This document shows, piece after piece, positions 32,821 through 40,509 of a stretch of 64,000 nt of DNA. The stretch comes from CAZAQK01 sp964535825 (GTDB lineage: Bacteria; Pseudomonadota; Alphaproteobacteria; Rickettsiales; SXRF01). The DNA is taken from assembly GCA_964535825.1 (NCBI GenBank), contig CAZHUC010000005.1, forward strand, positions 1-64,000, written 5' to 3'. A model generated the notes under the pieces. It had not been told where the DNA came from. It ran no database searches and saw nothing but the letters and a program-made list of their open reading frames with translations. Within the stretch, counting starts at the first letter, position 1. The number at the start of each line of letters is the position of its first letter. The position numbers were made by a program, and so were the translations under genes.

Positions 32821-34998
32821 CTAGTTGAGTCTGATTCCCTTCCAGCATCTATTACCCTTTTTATCCCTCCCCTCTTCGATATTTTTCTTCGCAATTTGCC
32901 TACCAAAGCTATTTTGTTTGGGTGCAGCAGTATCACCCTCCCATGAACTATCATGCCAATTCGAGAAAGCTTCATAGAGAGCTGATTTTGTAATCTCTCC
33001 CTGAGGGTCAACAACAATACGTGCTTCAAAGAATGCGGATAGATAATCCATGTCCTCCCGATAGCGCTTTGTAGAAGCTAAAACTTCGGCAGGAGGGTTA
33101 AGCCCTGTAGATTGCCATTCCAAGCACCCATGTAACATCCAACTTAAGATGCCAGGTGCTTCTGCTATTAGCTTTTCTTTTAAGTCCATATCACGTTCTT
33201 CTGGCCTAAAAAACCTATCGAATGGTATGCAGTGAATCCTGCTCCAGATACCCTCGTTCCGCTCATTAATCTCAGGCAAAACGTTTGTTGAAAGCCAAAT
33301 TTTGAATTGAGGGTTGTAGGAAAACCATTCTTTATTTAGGAATCGTGCGGTTATTTGTTCCCCGCCTGTCATCATTTTTATTTTAGCTTCATCAAGACGC
33401 TTGTGTTCGTTAATTTCTGATGCACATACGAAACGCCTACCTGATAAGGCAGCTAAATCATTAGGGATTCCATCATACTTCTGAGCTAAAAGGCTTTGGC
33501 TAGGTAAACTTCCAGCATAGTCCCCCATAATGTGCCGTAATACATCTACGAGGGTTGATTTACCGTTCCTGCCATTTCCGTTGAGTATGAAAAAACAATG
33601 CTCACCAGTGCTCCCTGTCATACTGTACCCTGCAGCACGCTGGAGAAAGTTTACAATATCTTTTCTGTCCATCATTATCTGATGAAGAAATTCCAGAAAC
33701 TTTGGGCATTGCGCCTGAGGATCATAATCTACGGGAGATATATACGACAGCTTCAACGAAGGGTCATGCGGCAGTAATCTACCTGTTCGGAGGTCAAGTA
33801 CACCGTTATTACAGTTAAAAAGCCAGAGGTTTGAATCCAACTCTTTCTTCTGCAATATCATTTTGCCTTTTGATAAATCGGCAATGCTGTGGATACGGCT
33901 GGAATGTAGGCATTTGGCAGCATATTGGATTTCATTATGACGAGCTACCGTTGTAAAATCACGTACCTTCTGCCTATTGATGCCTTCTATAAGTAAAGTT
34001 ACTCCCCTTCTATCATCAATACGCCAACATTTCCCATCCCATATCATCCATTTGTTATAATCAGGGCAAAAACGAACAGTATTATTGTATTGGGAAGCAA
34101 ATTCATCTGACAGCGCAGAATCTGTAAATGCTTCTTCAATTCCCGTCTCACCTAATAATGTCGGCAATTGAGGTCTAATAACGACAACCTCATTTGAGAT
34201 TCCTAACCATTCCCGCACCTTGCTTACCACCTTATTATCCAGCATTTCAGCCAGTTTTGGAGTGCCAGTAATAGGCTTTCCTTCCTGCTTGTTTTGATAG
34301 GTAGTCTCAACAGCCTTCATTCTGTCTGATATATCATCGTCCCCAGCTGCAATGCAGACACTTTCAATGAAGTGCTTTGTTTCTTCTTCCGTCCACCCCG
34401 CATTCAAGAGACTACCGGCTAGCGCTAAAGCTGGCTGATGACGTTGTTTTTCATGCCAATATTTTGCCAACAAACATGCTGCTGCTAATTTTCCTACTGC
34501 TGATAGTAATGCTTCATTAGATATTGCTGACGGCTGCTCTTCAACATCAAATCTAATGTTTTCACTATCAGGATGTTGAGAGGGTGGAAAAACAGTTTGA
34601 GAGCCATTTGCCCTATACTCTACCAACGTGCCTTCATATTCGTATTTTTTAGAATTTACGCATTTTTCTACTCGATAAATCCAATGGCTTTTGGGCTTAC
34701 TTGTGCGACCAAAAATCATCCTCGTATCAGGAAGAAATCTATCGGCGATAGCCAAAGCCTCTTCACAATCGAGGTCAATATCAACTAGCCCCCCAGAGGC
34801 ATCGCCTAACACGATGCCAATGTTGGTTTGATTTGCATATTCGGTTTCGTCAAAATCCTCTGTCGTTCTTTCTGGCCATCCTCTTATTATTGGAGCCTTA
34901 TTACCATAAGGGATAGGAATAACTGTATAGCCATCAGTGTGATATTTTAATGCGCCCATTTGTATAGGATTTGTAGAATTTAGTTTATTGTGTAACAT
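32821..34998 (-). CDS. PrimPol-SF3 helicase replication protein (D5/P4 family)
   Basis: This 725-residue replication initiator resembles those of phage satellites and plasmids. The N-terminal PrimPol domain (about 20-190) shows the catalytic D-x-D in GLVDIDLDCEE and the SHWIY segment. A D5_N region follows, then an SF3 helicase with Walker A GNGRNGKST near residue 475 and ASEINEHKRLDEAKIK further on. A winged-helix end is likely. Its start overlaps the AlpA-type gene by 14 bases, so the two are coupled. It would unwind and prime at the iteron array next to its 3' end. Confidence 0.92.
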   Translation of the reverse strand: MLHNKLNSTNPIQMGALKYHTDGYTVIPIPYGNKAPIIRGWPERTTEDFDETEYANQTNIGIVLGDASGGLVDIDLDCEEALAIADRFLPDTRMIFGRTSKPKSHWIYRVEKCVNSKKYEYEGTLVEYRANGSQTVFPPSQHPDSENIRFDVEEQPSAISNEALLSAVGKLAAACLLAKYWHEKQRHQPALALAGSLLNAGWTEEETKHFIESVCIAAGDDDISDRMKAVETTYQNKQEGKPITGTPKLAEMLDNKVVSKVREWLGISNEVVVIRPQLPTLLGETGIEEAFTDSALSDEFASQYNNTVRFCPDYNKWMIWDGKCWRIDDRRGVTLLIEGINRQKVRDFTTVARHNEIQYAAKCLHSSRIHSIADLSKGKMILQKKELDSNLWLFNCNNGVLDLRTGRLLPHDPSLKLSYISPVDYDPQAQCPKFLEFLHQIMMDRKDIVNFLQRAAGYSMTGSTGEHCFFILNGNGRNGKSTLVDVLRHIMGDYAGSLPSQSLLAQKYDGIPNDLAALSGRRFVCASEINEHKRLDEAKIKMMTGGEQITARFLNKEWFSYNPQFKIWLSTNVLPEINERNEGIWSRIHCIPFDRFFRPEERDMDLKEKLIAEAPGILSWMLHGCLEWQSTGLNPPAEVLASTKRYREDMDYLSAFFEARIVVDPQGEITKSALYEAFSNWHDSSWEGDTAAPKQNSFGRQIAKKNIEEGRDKKGNRCWKGIRLN

Positions 34999-35233
34999 TA
35001 TTTTCCTCTTCTGTTTTATTCGTAGTTACATTGAGCTGAGCAAATGCGATTAAATCCTCCAGTTTATATCGCACCAGACTGCCGCCTATTTTGTAATAAG
35101 GCAGTTTGTAGCGTTGATTAGACCGCCACACAGACAATGTATTGGTTGAGATTTGTAGAAACTCCGCTGCTTCTTCTGGAGTAAGCATACGGACATTTGT
35201 TGCCGAAGATTTCGGCGAAATTGGAGCGTTCAT
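34985..35233 (-). CDS. AlpA/excisionase-type helix-turn-helix protein
   Basis: The 82-residue DNA-binding protein has a MerR-like HTH_17 domain: LTPEEAAEFLQISTNTLSVWR, then LPYYKIGGSLVRYKLEDLIAF. In satellites and P4-like elements such proteins act as excisionase or as activator of integrase and replication genes. The ribosome site AGGAAGGG lies 4-11 bases before the ATG. It is the first gene of the alpA-rep operon, behind a consensus promoter. Confidence 0.88.
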   Translation of the reverse strand: MNAPISPKSSATNVRMLTPEEAAEFLQISTNTLSVWRSNQRYKLPYYKIGGSLVRYKLEDLIAFAQLNVTTNKTEEENNVTQ

Positions 35234-35277
35234 AGAACCCTTCCTGTTATGATAGTTGTTTGTGAAAAAGGATGCCC

Positions 35278-35300
35278 ATAGGCAGCCAAACGGCTCCTAT
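35278..35300 (-). other. leader hairpin of the alpA-rep operon
   Basis: ATAGG-C-AGCC pairs with GGCTCCTAT (one bulged C) around AAAC, 45 bases before the AlpA start and inside its predicted leader. On the minus strand CCTTTTT follows after a few bases, so it could attenuate transcription. Confidence 0.4.
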
Positions 35301-35331
35301 TGGTCAAATAAATGAGGGCTTCCTAGGGGGA

Positions 35332-35442
35332 ATAATCAGAGATATACATGATACATGGCAATATTCTGATTATGCTTACTATTATACCATAAAATGTTTG
35401 ATTTGTCAAGTAAATATTAACCAATATTAACAAATATTTTAA
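35332..35442 (-). promoter_or_regulatory. consensus promoter and operator of the alpA-rep operon
   Basis: On the minus strand TTGACA (35409-35404), 17 bases and TATAAT (35386-35381) form a perfect sigma-70 promoter. Upstream of it three 10-base AT repeats (AATATTAACC, AATATTAACA, AATATTTTAA; 35413-35442) resemble an UP element or regulator sites. Around the predicted start a 9-bp inverted repeat, ATAATCAGA (35332) with TCTGATTAT (35365), encloses a tandem ATACATG pair (35344-35357). A promoter this strong next to an operator suggests a repressor-controlled switch. Confidence 0.65.
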
Positions 35443-35497
35443 TATATGCTTCCCTTAGAGTACACCCGACAATCCCGACGTGGCTTTGGGGGCAGGA

Positions 35498-35821
35498 ATG
35501 ATTGATACAGAATGGCTCAATATAGGCGCGAACATTGCGGCAATAGTCACTGCCTTGCTGGGTGGATTTGCTTATGGCCTATACAGATGGGAAAAATATC
35601 AAAAGCGCATGCGCCTAGAAAATCATCTAAAGAATGATGGCAATACCAGACCAGTAGTATATCTAGCCTCCGAACTTGGCATGACTGAGTCGGAGGTAAT
35701 GGACGCTGCATTTCGGAGTAAGAACATCACCCGGCAAGTAGCCCCTAATATGCATGGGGCGGATTCTGGATACTTTTGCGATACAAGAATTAGATACTAC
35801 CTCCCCTTCAGCATTGTCTGA
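35498..35821 (+). CDS. small protein with TM segment and possible winged helix
   Basis: The protein is 107 residues from the ATG at 35498, chosen because GGGGGCAGG precedes it; the GTG at 35480 is in frame. Residues about 12-32 are hydrophobic and could anchor it. The C-terminal part VVYLASELGMTESEVMDAAFRSKNI reads like a winged-helix or HTH unit. It is divergent from alpA, and its 3' end overlaps the integrase gene by 25 bases. It is the only candidate in the island for a local regulator of the alpA promoter; this is inference. Confidence 0.6.
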   Translation: MIDTEWLNIGANIAAIVTALLGGFAYGLYRWEKYQKRMRLENHLKNDGNTRPVVYLASELGMTESEVMDAAFRSKNITRQVAPNMHGADSGYFCDTRIRYYLPFSIV

Positions 35822-36954
35822 ACTGCATTGCTCAGAGATTGCCTTACAGGGGTCAAATCCAGCCTTGCGTAAATGGCTGTAGCCTGTTGGCTAGTGTGCC
35901 CTAGGGACTTGCCTATAACGTAGCTATTAGCCCCTAACGCGGCCTGCCAGCTTCCCAACGTCCGGCGTAGGTCATGGATACGCAGATTGGTAATTTCTGA
36001 CCGTTTCAATACGTCCTTCCAAATAGCACAAGGATTCTCTAGATGGCCGCTTTTACTCCGCTTGCTAGGGAACACCCATTGGCTATTGGTTTTCAACCTT
36101 CTCCGTTTCAGAATGTCCACCGCTTGCTCGACTAGAGGCACAATGTGCGGCTTGCCGTTCTTAGTGTGCGGTATCAGCCATTGCAGGGATTCAAAGTCTA
36201 TATCCTGCCAACGCATTGCCTGTACGTTACTCCTTCTGGCACCAGTAAAAAGGCTCATATACAGGTAATCCCTTACCGATTCACATGGTTCTTTGTCCAA
36301 AGCCTCCAAAAATGCCTTCATTTCCTGTACGCTTAAAAACCGTTCTCGGCTGGTCTCTTTGAACCGTTTTACGGCATAGGCTGGATTAGACTTGTTCCAT
36401 CCCCACTCGATTGCCTTGTTGAACATCAGCCGCAGCAACGCATGAACGTGATTGGCTCTTACCATGCCATTTTCACGACCTATCTTTGCATGGAGGTCTC
36501 TAATGGTTTGTGCACTGATAAATGATAGTTTCCTGTCAGACCAAGCGGAAAGGTAGAGCCTGTAGATTGCTTCATCGTTGTGCCATGAGGAACGGTGCAG
36601 TTTGGCATGGCGTTCTAGGTATATCTCCCACAACTCCCCTAGGGTGATTTCCTCCCGTATGGCACGTTTCTTTTCCTGTGGGTTGATGCCCTCTGCAATC
36701 TGGGAATGCACAGCTAGAGCCTTTTCCCGTGCTTGCTCTAGGCTAATTTCGTCAGTACGCCCTAGGACAATCCGTATAGGCTTGCCCTGTACTTTCCTAT
36801 AAACAAAGAAGGTTTTGACACCATTCTTAGTGACGTATAATCCTAGCCCCCTAATGTTGGTGTCGTAATAGTAAGTTCTGGTGCTACCTTTGGCTTCCAA
36901 AACTGTTAGGTTGGCGATACTCTTGACTGTGAAATTAAAGCGTTTTTGGGTCAT
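35797..36954 (-). CDS. int: tyrosine integrase (P4-type)
   Basis: This is a 385-residue tyrosine recombinase. The N-terminal DUF4102-like domain (GLGLYVTKNGVKTFFVYRK, residues about 32-50) and core-binding domain are followed by the catalytic domain with Arg in TGARRSNVQAMRW, HDLRR for the H-x-x-R box, a GHTSQQAT segment and the Tyr of IYARL. It integrates the island into tRNA-Gly(CCC), which lies 100 bases upstream of its start. Integrase arm repeats lie directly before the start codon, so it probably regulates itself. Confidence 0.95.
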   Translation of the reverse strand: MTQKRFNFTVKSIANLTVLEAKGSTRTYYYDTNIRGLGLYVTKNGVKTFFVYRKVQGKPIRIVLGRTDEISLEQAREKALAVHSQIAEGINPQEKKRAIREEITLGELWEIYLERHAKLHRSSWHNDEAIYRLYLSAWSDRKLSFISAQTIRDLHAKIGRENGMVRANHVHALLRLMFNKAIEWGWNKSNPAYAVKRFKETSRERFLSVQEMKAFLEALDKEPCESVRDYLYMSLFTGARRSNVQAMRWQDIDFESLQWLIPHTKNGKPHIVPLVEQAVDILKRRRLKTNSQWVFPSKRSKSGHLENPCAIWKDVLKRSEITNLRIHDLRRTLGSWQAALGANSYVIGKSLGHTSQQATAIYARLDLTPVRQSLSNAVQTMLKGR

Positions 36955-36958
36955 GGCT

Positions 36959-36978
36959 TGGTGCTACTCTGGTGCTAC
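36959..36978 (+). repeat. right integrase arm-type repeats
   Basis: The tandem TGGTGCTAC-TC-TGGTGCTAC duplicates the left pair at 25490-25509 in the same orientation and lies between the integrase start and attR. A third copy lies at 36879-36887. Confidence 0.6.
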
Positions 36979-37054
36979 TTTTGGACAAAACTCCTAGGTA
37001 TCCAAAGCTAGTTCCAAGTTCTCCACTCAACCTAACCCACTGTACTTTAGACGC

Positions 37055-37128
37055 GCGGGTGTAGTTCAATGGTAGAACGGCAGCTTCCCAAGCTGCATAC
37101 GAGGGTTCGATTCCCTTCACCCGCTCCA
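37055..37128 (+). tRNA. tRNA-Gly (CCC), containing attR
   Basis: This is a complete 74-base cloverleaf with acceptor stem GCGGGTG/CACCCGC, encoded CCA, and an anticodon arm GCAGC-TTCCCAA-GCTGC giving anticodon CCC. Bases 37054-37105 repeat attL. Because the repeat covers the 5' part, the functional tRNA has its 5' half and promoter on the island side and its 3' end on the chromosome side. Confidence 0.95.
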
Positions 37129-37229
37129 TTTGATTTAACCTAATATTAAGCAATCTTCGCCATATCTTGGGCTGGACAATACTGTTGTAATGCCAGATAT
37201 TGGCACAGGCTAGATTGAGGAATACACAT

Positions 37230-37739
37230 ATGAAAAAATCAGGACTTATCGCTCTCGCATTGCTTGCCGGCACTGCACTTACTGCACAGACCGCACATGC
37301 GTCAGATTATCTCACCGGCTATATCGGCTGGCATGATTTCATCGATGATGAAGATGAATCAACAGAACTCGGTGTAGAGTACCGCTTTCATCCTATCAAT
37401 TATGGATTCCGCCCTACCCTCGGCTTCAACGTCACTACTGACGGGTCGATGTATGGTTACGGTGGTTTCAACTGGGATGTGCCACTGATCGATAATGAAC
37501 TCTACCTTATCCCGAACTTCATGGTCGGTGTGTATGGCGAAGGGGATGGCAAGGATCTTGGTGGCGCGATCGAATTCCGCTCAGGCCTCGAGATCGCATA
37601 TCAGATGCCTAATGAGCACCGCATCGGTGTAGCCATCAATCATATCTCTAATGCCAGCATCTATGATAAGAACCCCGGTTCCGAGACGTTGCTGGTCAAT
37701 TATTCCATACCAGTGGGCCGCCTGTTCCAGACCTACTGA
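37230..37739 (+). CDS. PagL-like lipid A 3-O-deacylase
   Basis: The protein is 169 residues from the ATG at 37230, supported by GAGGAA; a TTG at 37200 is in frame. A signal peptide of about 24 residues ends at AHA-SDY. The rest alternates as an eight-strand outer-membrane barrel. The active-site segment NHISNASIYDKNPGSE supplies the His-x-Ser and the downstream Glu of PagL-type enzymes, which remove the 3-O acyl chain of lipid A. A C-terminal aromatic residue fits outer-membrane insertion. It is a single gene with its own terminator. Confidence 0.85.
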   Translation: MKKSGLIALALLAGTALTAQTAHASDYLTGYIGWHDFIDDEDESTELGVEYRFHPINYGFRPTLGFNVTTDGSMYGYGGFNWDVPLIDNELYLIPNFMVGVYGEGDGKDLGGAIEFRSGLEIAYQMPNEHRIGVAINHISNASIYDKNPGSETLLVNYSIPVGRLFQTY

Positions 37740-37760
37740 TCTAATACGGATCAAAACAAA

Positions 37761-37792
37761 AACCCGGCTGGTATACCATGCCGGGTTTTTTA
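37761..37792 (+). terminator. rho-independent terminator of the PagL-like gene
   Basis: AACCCGGC pairs with GCCGGGTT around an 11-base loop and is followed by TTTTTAT. Confidence 0.85.
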
Positions 37793-37819
37793 TTTGCGTG
37801 ATCATCATTGAAACCTACA

Positions 37820-37848
37820 CAAAAAAAGAGCCGCCCGAAGGCGGCCCT
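37820..37848 (-). terminator. terminator of the first pilin-like gene
   Basis: GCCGCC-CGAA-GGCGGC; on the minus strand the stem with a TTCG tetraloop is followed by seven T. Confidence 0.85.
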
Positions 37849-37870
37849 TTACATTGTACTCGCTACAGTA

Positions 37871-38716
37871 TTAGTTGAAGCGAACGCGCATACCGCATGC
37901 AGGAGTGTTACCACCCGTGCTTGCACCACGGTTATAGGTGGTGGTCGAGGCCGTTGCTACGCCGCCGCCGGTCATACATTCTGTAGTTGGCGATGCTGCC
38001 CAGCTAGCTTGCGAGGTTGCCACCGGAGAGAACGGTGTGGTCGTGCCACGCGCCAGTACGATACCGGTGTTCGGTGCACCATCATCTAGCTTGGAATCGA
38101 TGTTGTACGATTCAACCGGGGTAAGCACCGTGGTGTAGGTGGTTGCACCAGACGCAGCGGTCACTGCACTGATACCAGACACCAGATAGTAGTTCACACC
38201 AGAGTTCTGGTTCACGGTAAAGAAGTTACCACGGCCAATTTTTGCCGGCAGGAAGTAGTTCTGGGCGGTAGCAGAGGTAAGGTCAGCGTTCGCTGCACCA
38301 CCTGATGCCATCTGGCCACCGAAGCTACCTTCAACCAGTGTGGTATCAGACAGATGACGCCAGAACACAATGGAATCACCAAGATTCACTGCCGCGCTGG
38401 CTGCACCTTCAACAAGACTGTCACCATCGCCAAGACCGTCACCACCGGTCATACCGGTAGAGAACAGGCCGAAGGCCGATGCGGTGGTAGCCGCAAGGTC
38501 ACCCGGGATACCGTTATATTTTGAGCGGAACGTGTTCACTGCAGCGTTGAGCTTTTCAAACTGGCTCACCGTTGCACGAATTTCTGCCGCTTTGATAAGA
38601 TCCTGCCCAACGAGAACACCGCCTACGATAAGGCCGATGATCACGAGCACGATCGACAACTCGATAAGTGTAAAGCCCTTCTGGCTTTTTTTATTTACTG
38701 GACGTGTCCTCTTCAT
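37871..38716 (-). CDS. type IV pilin-like protein (tandem copy 2)
   Basis: The protein is 281 residues from the ATG at 38716, with GGAG 10 bases upstream. The class III leader ends at KKSQKG, cleaved before FTLIELSIVLVIIGLIVGG, with Glu5 of the mature protein present. The C-terminal domain is Gly/Ser/Thr-rich with two Cys near the end (ECMTGG and ACGMR) that can form the pilin disulfide loop. It is nearly identical to the gene upstream at 38873-39715, differing at fewer than ten positions after the signal. It is likely a pilin or pseudopilin; no assembly genes are nearby. Confidence 0.88.
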   Translation of the reverse strand: MKRTRPVNKKSQKGFTLIELSIVLVIIGLIVGGVLVGQDLIKAAEIRATVSQFEKLNAAVNTFRSKYNGIPGDLAATTASAFGLFSTGMTGGDGLGDGDSLVEGAASAAVNLGDSIVFWRHLSDTTLVEGSFGGQMASGGAANADLTSATAQNYFLPAKIGRGNFFTVNQNSGVNYYLVSGISAVTAASGATTYTTVLTPVESYNIDSKLDDGAPNTGIVLARGTTTPFSPVATSQASWAASPTTECMTGGGVATASTTTYNRGASTGGNTPACGMRVRFN

Positions 38717-38820
38717 GATTGGCTCCAAAATGAAAAACTATTTAAAAAAATACTTCTTGGCACATATCAGAACATGCCAGTATTGAGTTTTTGGTTAATA
38801 CACAAATGACTATCGCGCAA

Positions 38821-38852
38821 GAAAAAAAGAGCCACCCGAAGGCGGCTCTTTG
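38821..38852 (-). terminator. terminator between the two pilin-like genes
   Basis: AAAGAGCCACC pairs with GGCGGCTCTTT (one G-T pair) around CGAA. On the minus strand it is followed by a T-run. It matches the hairpin after the other copy, so the duplicated unit included its terminator. Confidence 0.8.
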
Positions 38853-38872
38853 AATTTATTATCGCCACAATA

Positions 38873-39715
38873 TTAGTTGAAGCGAACGCGGATGCCGCAT
38901 GCAGGAGTGTTACCACCCGTGCTTGCACCGCGGTTATAGGTGGTGGTCGATGCTGTCGCTGCACCGCCGCCGGTCATACATTCAGCAGTTGGTGAAGCCA
39001 GCCAGCTAGCCTGGGAGGTTGCTACCGGAGAGAACGGTGTGGTCGTGCCACGCGCCAGTACGATACCGGTGTTCGGCGCACCATCATCCAGCTTGGAATC
39101 GATGTTGTACGATTCAACCGGGGTAAGCACCGTGGTGTAGGTGGTTGCGCCTGTTGCAGCGGTCACTGCACTGATACCAGACACCAGATAGTAGTTCACA
39201 CCGGCGTTCTGGTTCACGGTGAAAAAGTTACCGCGGCCGATCTTTGCAGGCAGGAAGTAGTTCTGGGCGGTAGCAGAGGTAAGGTCAGCGTTCGCGGCAC
39301 CACCGGATGCCATCTGGCCACCGAAGCTGCCTTCCACCAGGGTGGTGTCAGATAAATGACGCCAGAATACAATGGAATCACCAAGATTCACTGCCGCACT
39401 GGCTGCACCTTCAACAAGGCTGTCGCCATCGCCAAGACCATCGCCGCCGGTCATACCGGTTGAGAACAGACCGAATGCGGTTGCGGTGGTAGCCGCAAGG
39501 TCACCCGGGATACCGTTATATTTTGAGCGGAACGTGTTCACTGCAGCGTTGAGCTTTTCAAACTGGCTCACCGTTGCACGAATTTCTGCCGCTTTGATAA
39601 GATCCTGCCCAACGAGAACACCGCCTACGATAAGGCCGATGATCACGAGCACGATCGATAACTCGATAAGTGTAAAACCCTTCTTATTAGAAGAATTACG
39701 CTGGGTAGATTTCAT
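38873..39715 (-). CDS. type IV pilin-like protein (tandem copy 1)
   Basis: The protein is 280 residues from the ATG at 39715; another ATG two codons earlier is too close to the GGAG site. Leader NSSNKKG is followed by FTLIELSIVLVIIGL. The mature part matches the downstream copy almost residue for residue (substitutions include Ala/Ser in VNQNxGVNYY, Leu/Ala in SWxASPT, Ile/Met near the end), while the leaders differ completely (MKSTQRN versus MKRTRPV). That pattern suggests gene conversion or strong selection on the mature protein after an older duplication. Confidence 0.88.
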   Translation of the reverse strand: MKSTQRNSSNKKGFTLIELSIVLVIIGLIVGGVLVGQDLIKAAEIRATVSQFEKLNAAVNTFRSKYNGIPGDLAATTATAFGLFSTGMTGGDGLGDGDSLVEGAASAAVNLGDSIVFWRHLSDTTLVEGSFGGQMASGGAANADLTSATAQNYFLPAKIGRGNFFTVNQNAGVNYYLVSGISAVTAATGATTYTTVLTPVESYNIDSKLDDGAPNTGIVLARGTTTPFSPVATSQASWLASPTAECMTGGGAATASTTTYNRGASTGGNTPACGIRVRFN

Positions 39716-39872
39716 ATACATACTCTCCAAAAATGAAAGGATTTACCCTTCTTAAATAAAACTCGTCCCAATAAGCAACACTACATATTGCTTTTTACGA
39801 ATATTAAGGAGATATGCTACAGAATAATAGTTACCAAATGGTTACCAAAACCGGAAATCCATTATAAATCAG

Positions 39873-40415
39873 TTAGGCAGACGCTTCTTTATCATCCACC
39901 TGCTTGAAACCTGCGGTGGCTGCATCCAGATGCGTCTGTGAGCAAAGGCCGAGCAGCACTGGATCGCGTGGCTTAATATTGCCGGAATTCCAGTGGCTTT
40001 TGGTACGAACAGCCTCAATGGTGTTCTTGGTAGTACCTATGAGCTTTACAATCTGCGCATCAGTCATGGCAGGGAAGTGCTTGATCAACCATGCGATCGC
40101 ATCTGGCTTATCCTGACGGCGGGCCACCGGGGTATAGCGCGCACCCTTTGATTTGCCACTGATATACTGTTTTGCTGTACCGCTGATCTGGAGTTTCGCT
40201 GAAGGATCACTCTCGCAGCGTTTAATTTCATCTGCGGTCAACTGACCGTTCGCAAGCGGGTCAAGGCCACGGATGCCACCTGATACTTCACCATCAGCGA
40301 TCCCCTGCACTTCAAGCGGATGCATACCGCAGAATTCTGCGATCTGGTCGAAGCCAAGAGCGGTGTTTTCAACAAGCCATACGGCGGTTGCTTTAGGCAT
40401 TAGTGGCAGTGTCAT
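39873..40415 (-). CDS. trcR: DUF1013 family cell-cycle regulator TrcR
   Basis: The 180-residue protein belongs to the alphaproteobacterial DUF1013 family. MPKATAVWLVENTALGFDQIAEFCGMHPLEVQGIADGE at the N-terminus and the second helix-turn-helix-like segment MTDAQIVKLIGTTKNTIEAVR near residue 117 are characteristic. It is annotated in databases as a cell-cycle transcriptional regulator. The ribosome site AAGGAG lies 6 bases before the ATG. It is divergent from the enoyl-CoA hydratase gene. Confidence 0.9.
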   Translation of the reverse strand: MTLPLMPKATAVWLVENTALGFDQIAEFCGMHPLEVQGIADGEVSGGIRGLDPLANGQLTADEIKRCESDPSAKLQISGTAKQYISGKSKGARYTPVARRQDKPDAIAWLIKHFPAMTDAQIVKLIGTTKNTIEAVRTKSHWNSGNIKPRDPVLLGLCSQTHLDAATAGFKQVDDKEASA

Positions 40416-40509
40416 GAAATTCTCCTTAACCCCCGCATTGCTGTATGTTGTTTCGGGGGGTTGAATAATTAGTGGTTTTATTGTGAGGAATCAAGTATTT
40501 TTGCGCCCT

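Larger units (their letters stand above)
25369..37105. mobile_element. integrated phage-satellite-like island in tRNA-Gly(CCC)
   Basis: The 11.7 kb segment lies between two copies of a 52-bp direct repeat, which is the 5' part of tRNA-Gly(CCC). The complete tRNA is at the right end. Inside, on the minus strand, are a tyrosine integrase, an AlpA-type HTH gene and a PrimPol-SF3 helicase gene, with an origin-like iteron array beyond. This order is that of phage-inducible chromosomal islands and P4-type satellites. No capsid, portal, tail or conjugation genes are present. The DNA is AT-richer than the flanks. The rest is cargo, mostly nuclease and membrane genes of defence type. Confidence 0.9.

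Noticed and set aside
37871..39715. Long repeated unit considered as a CRISPR or satellite array
   Set aside because: There are only two copies, each a complete pilin-like gene with leader and terminator.
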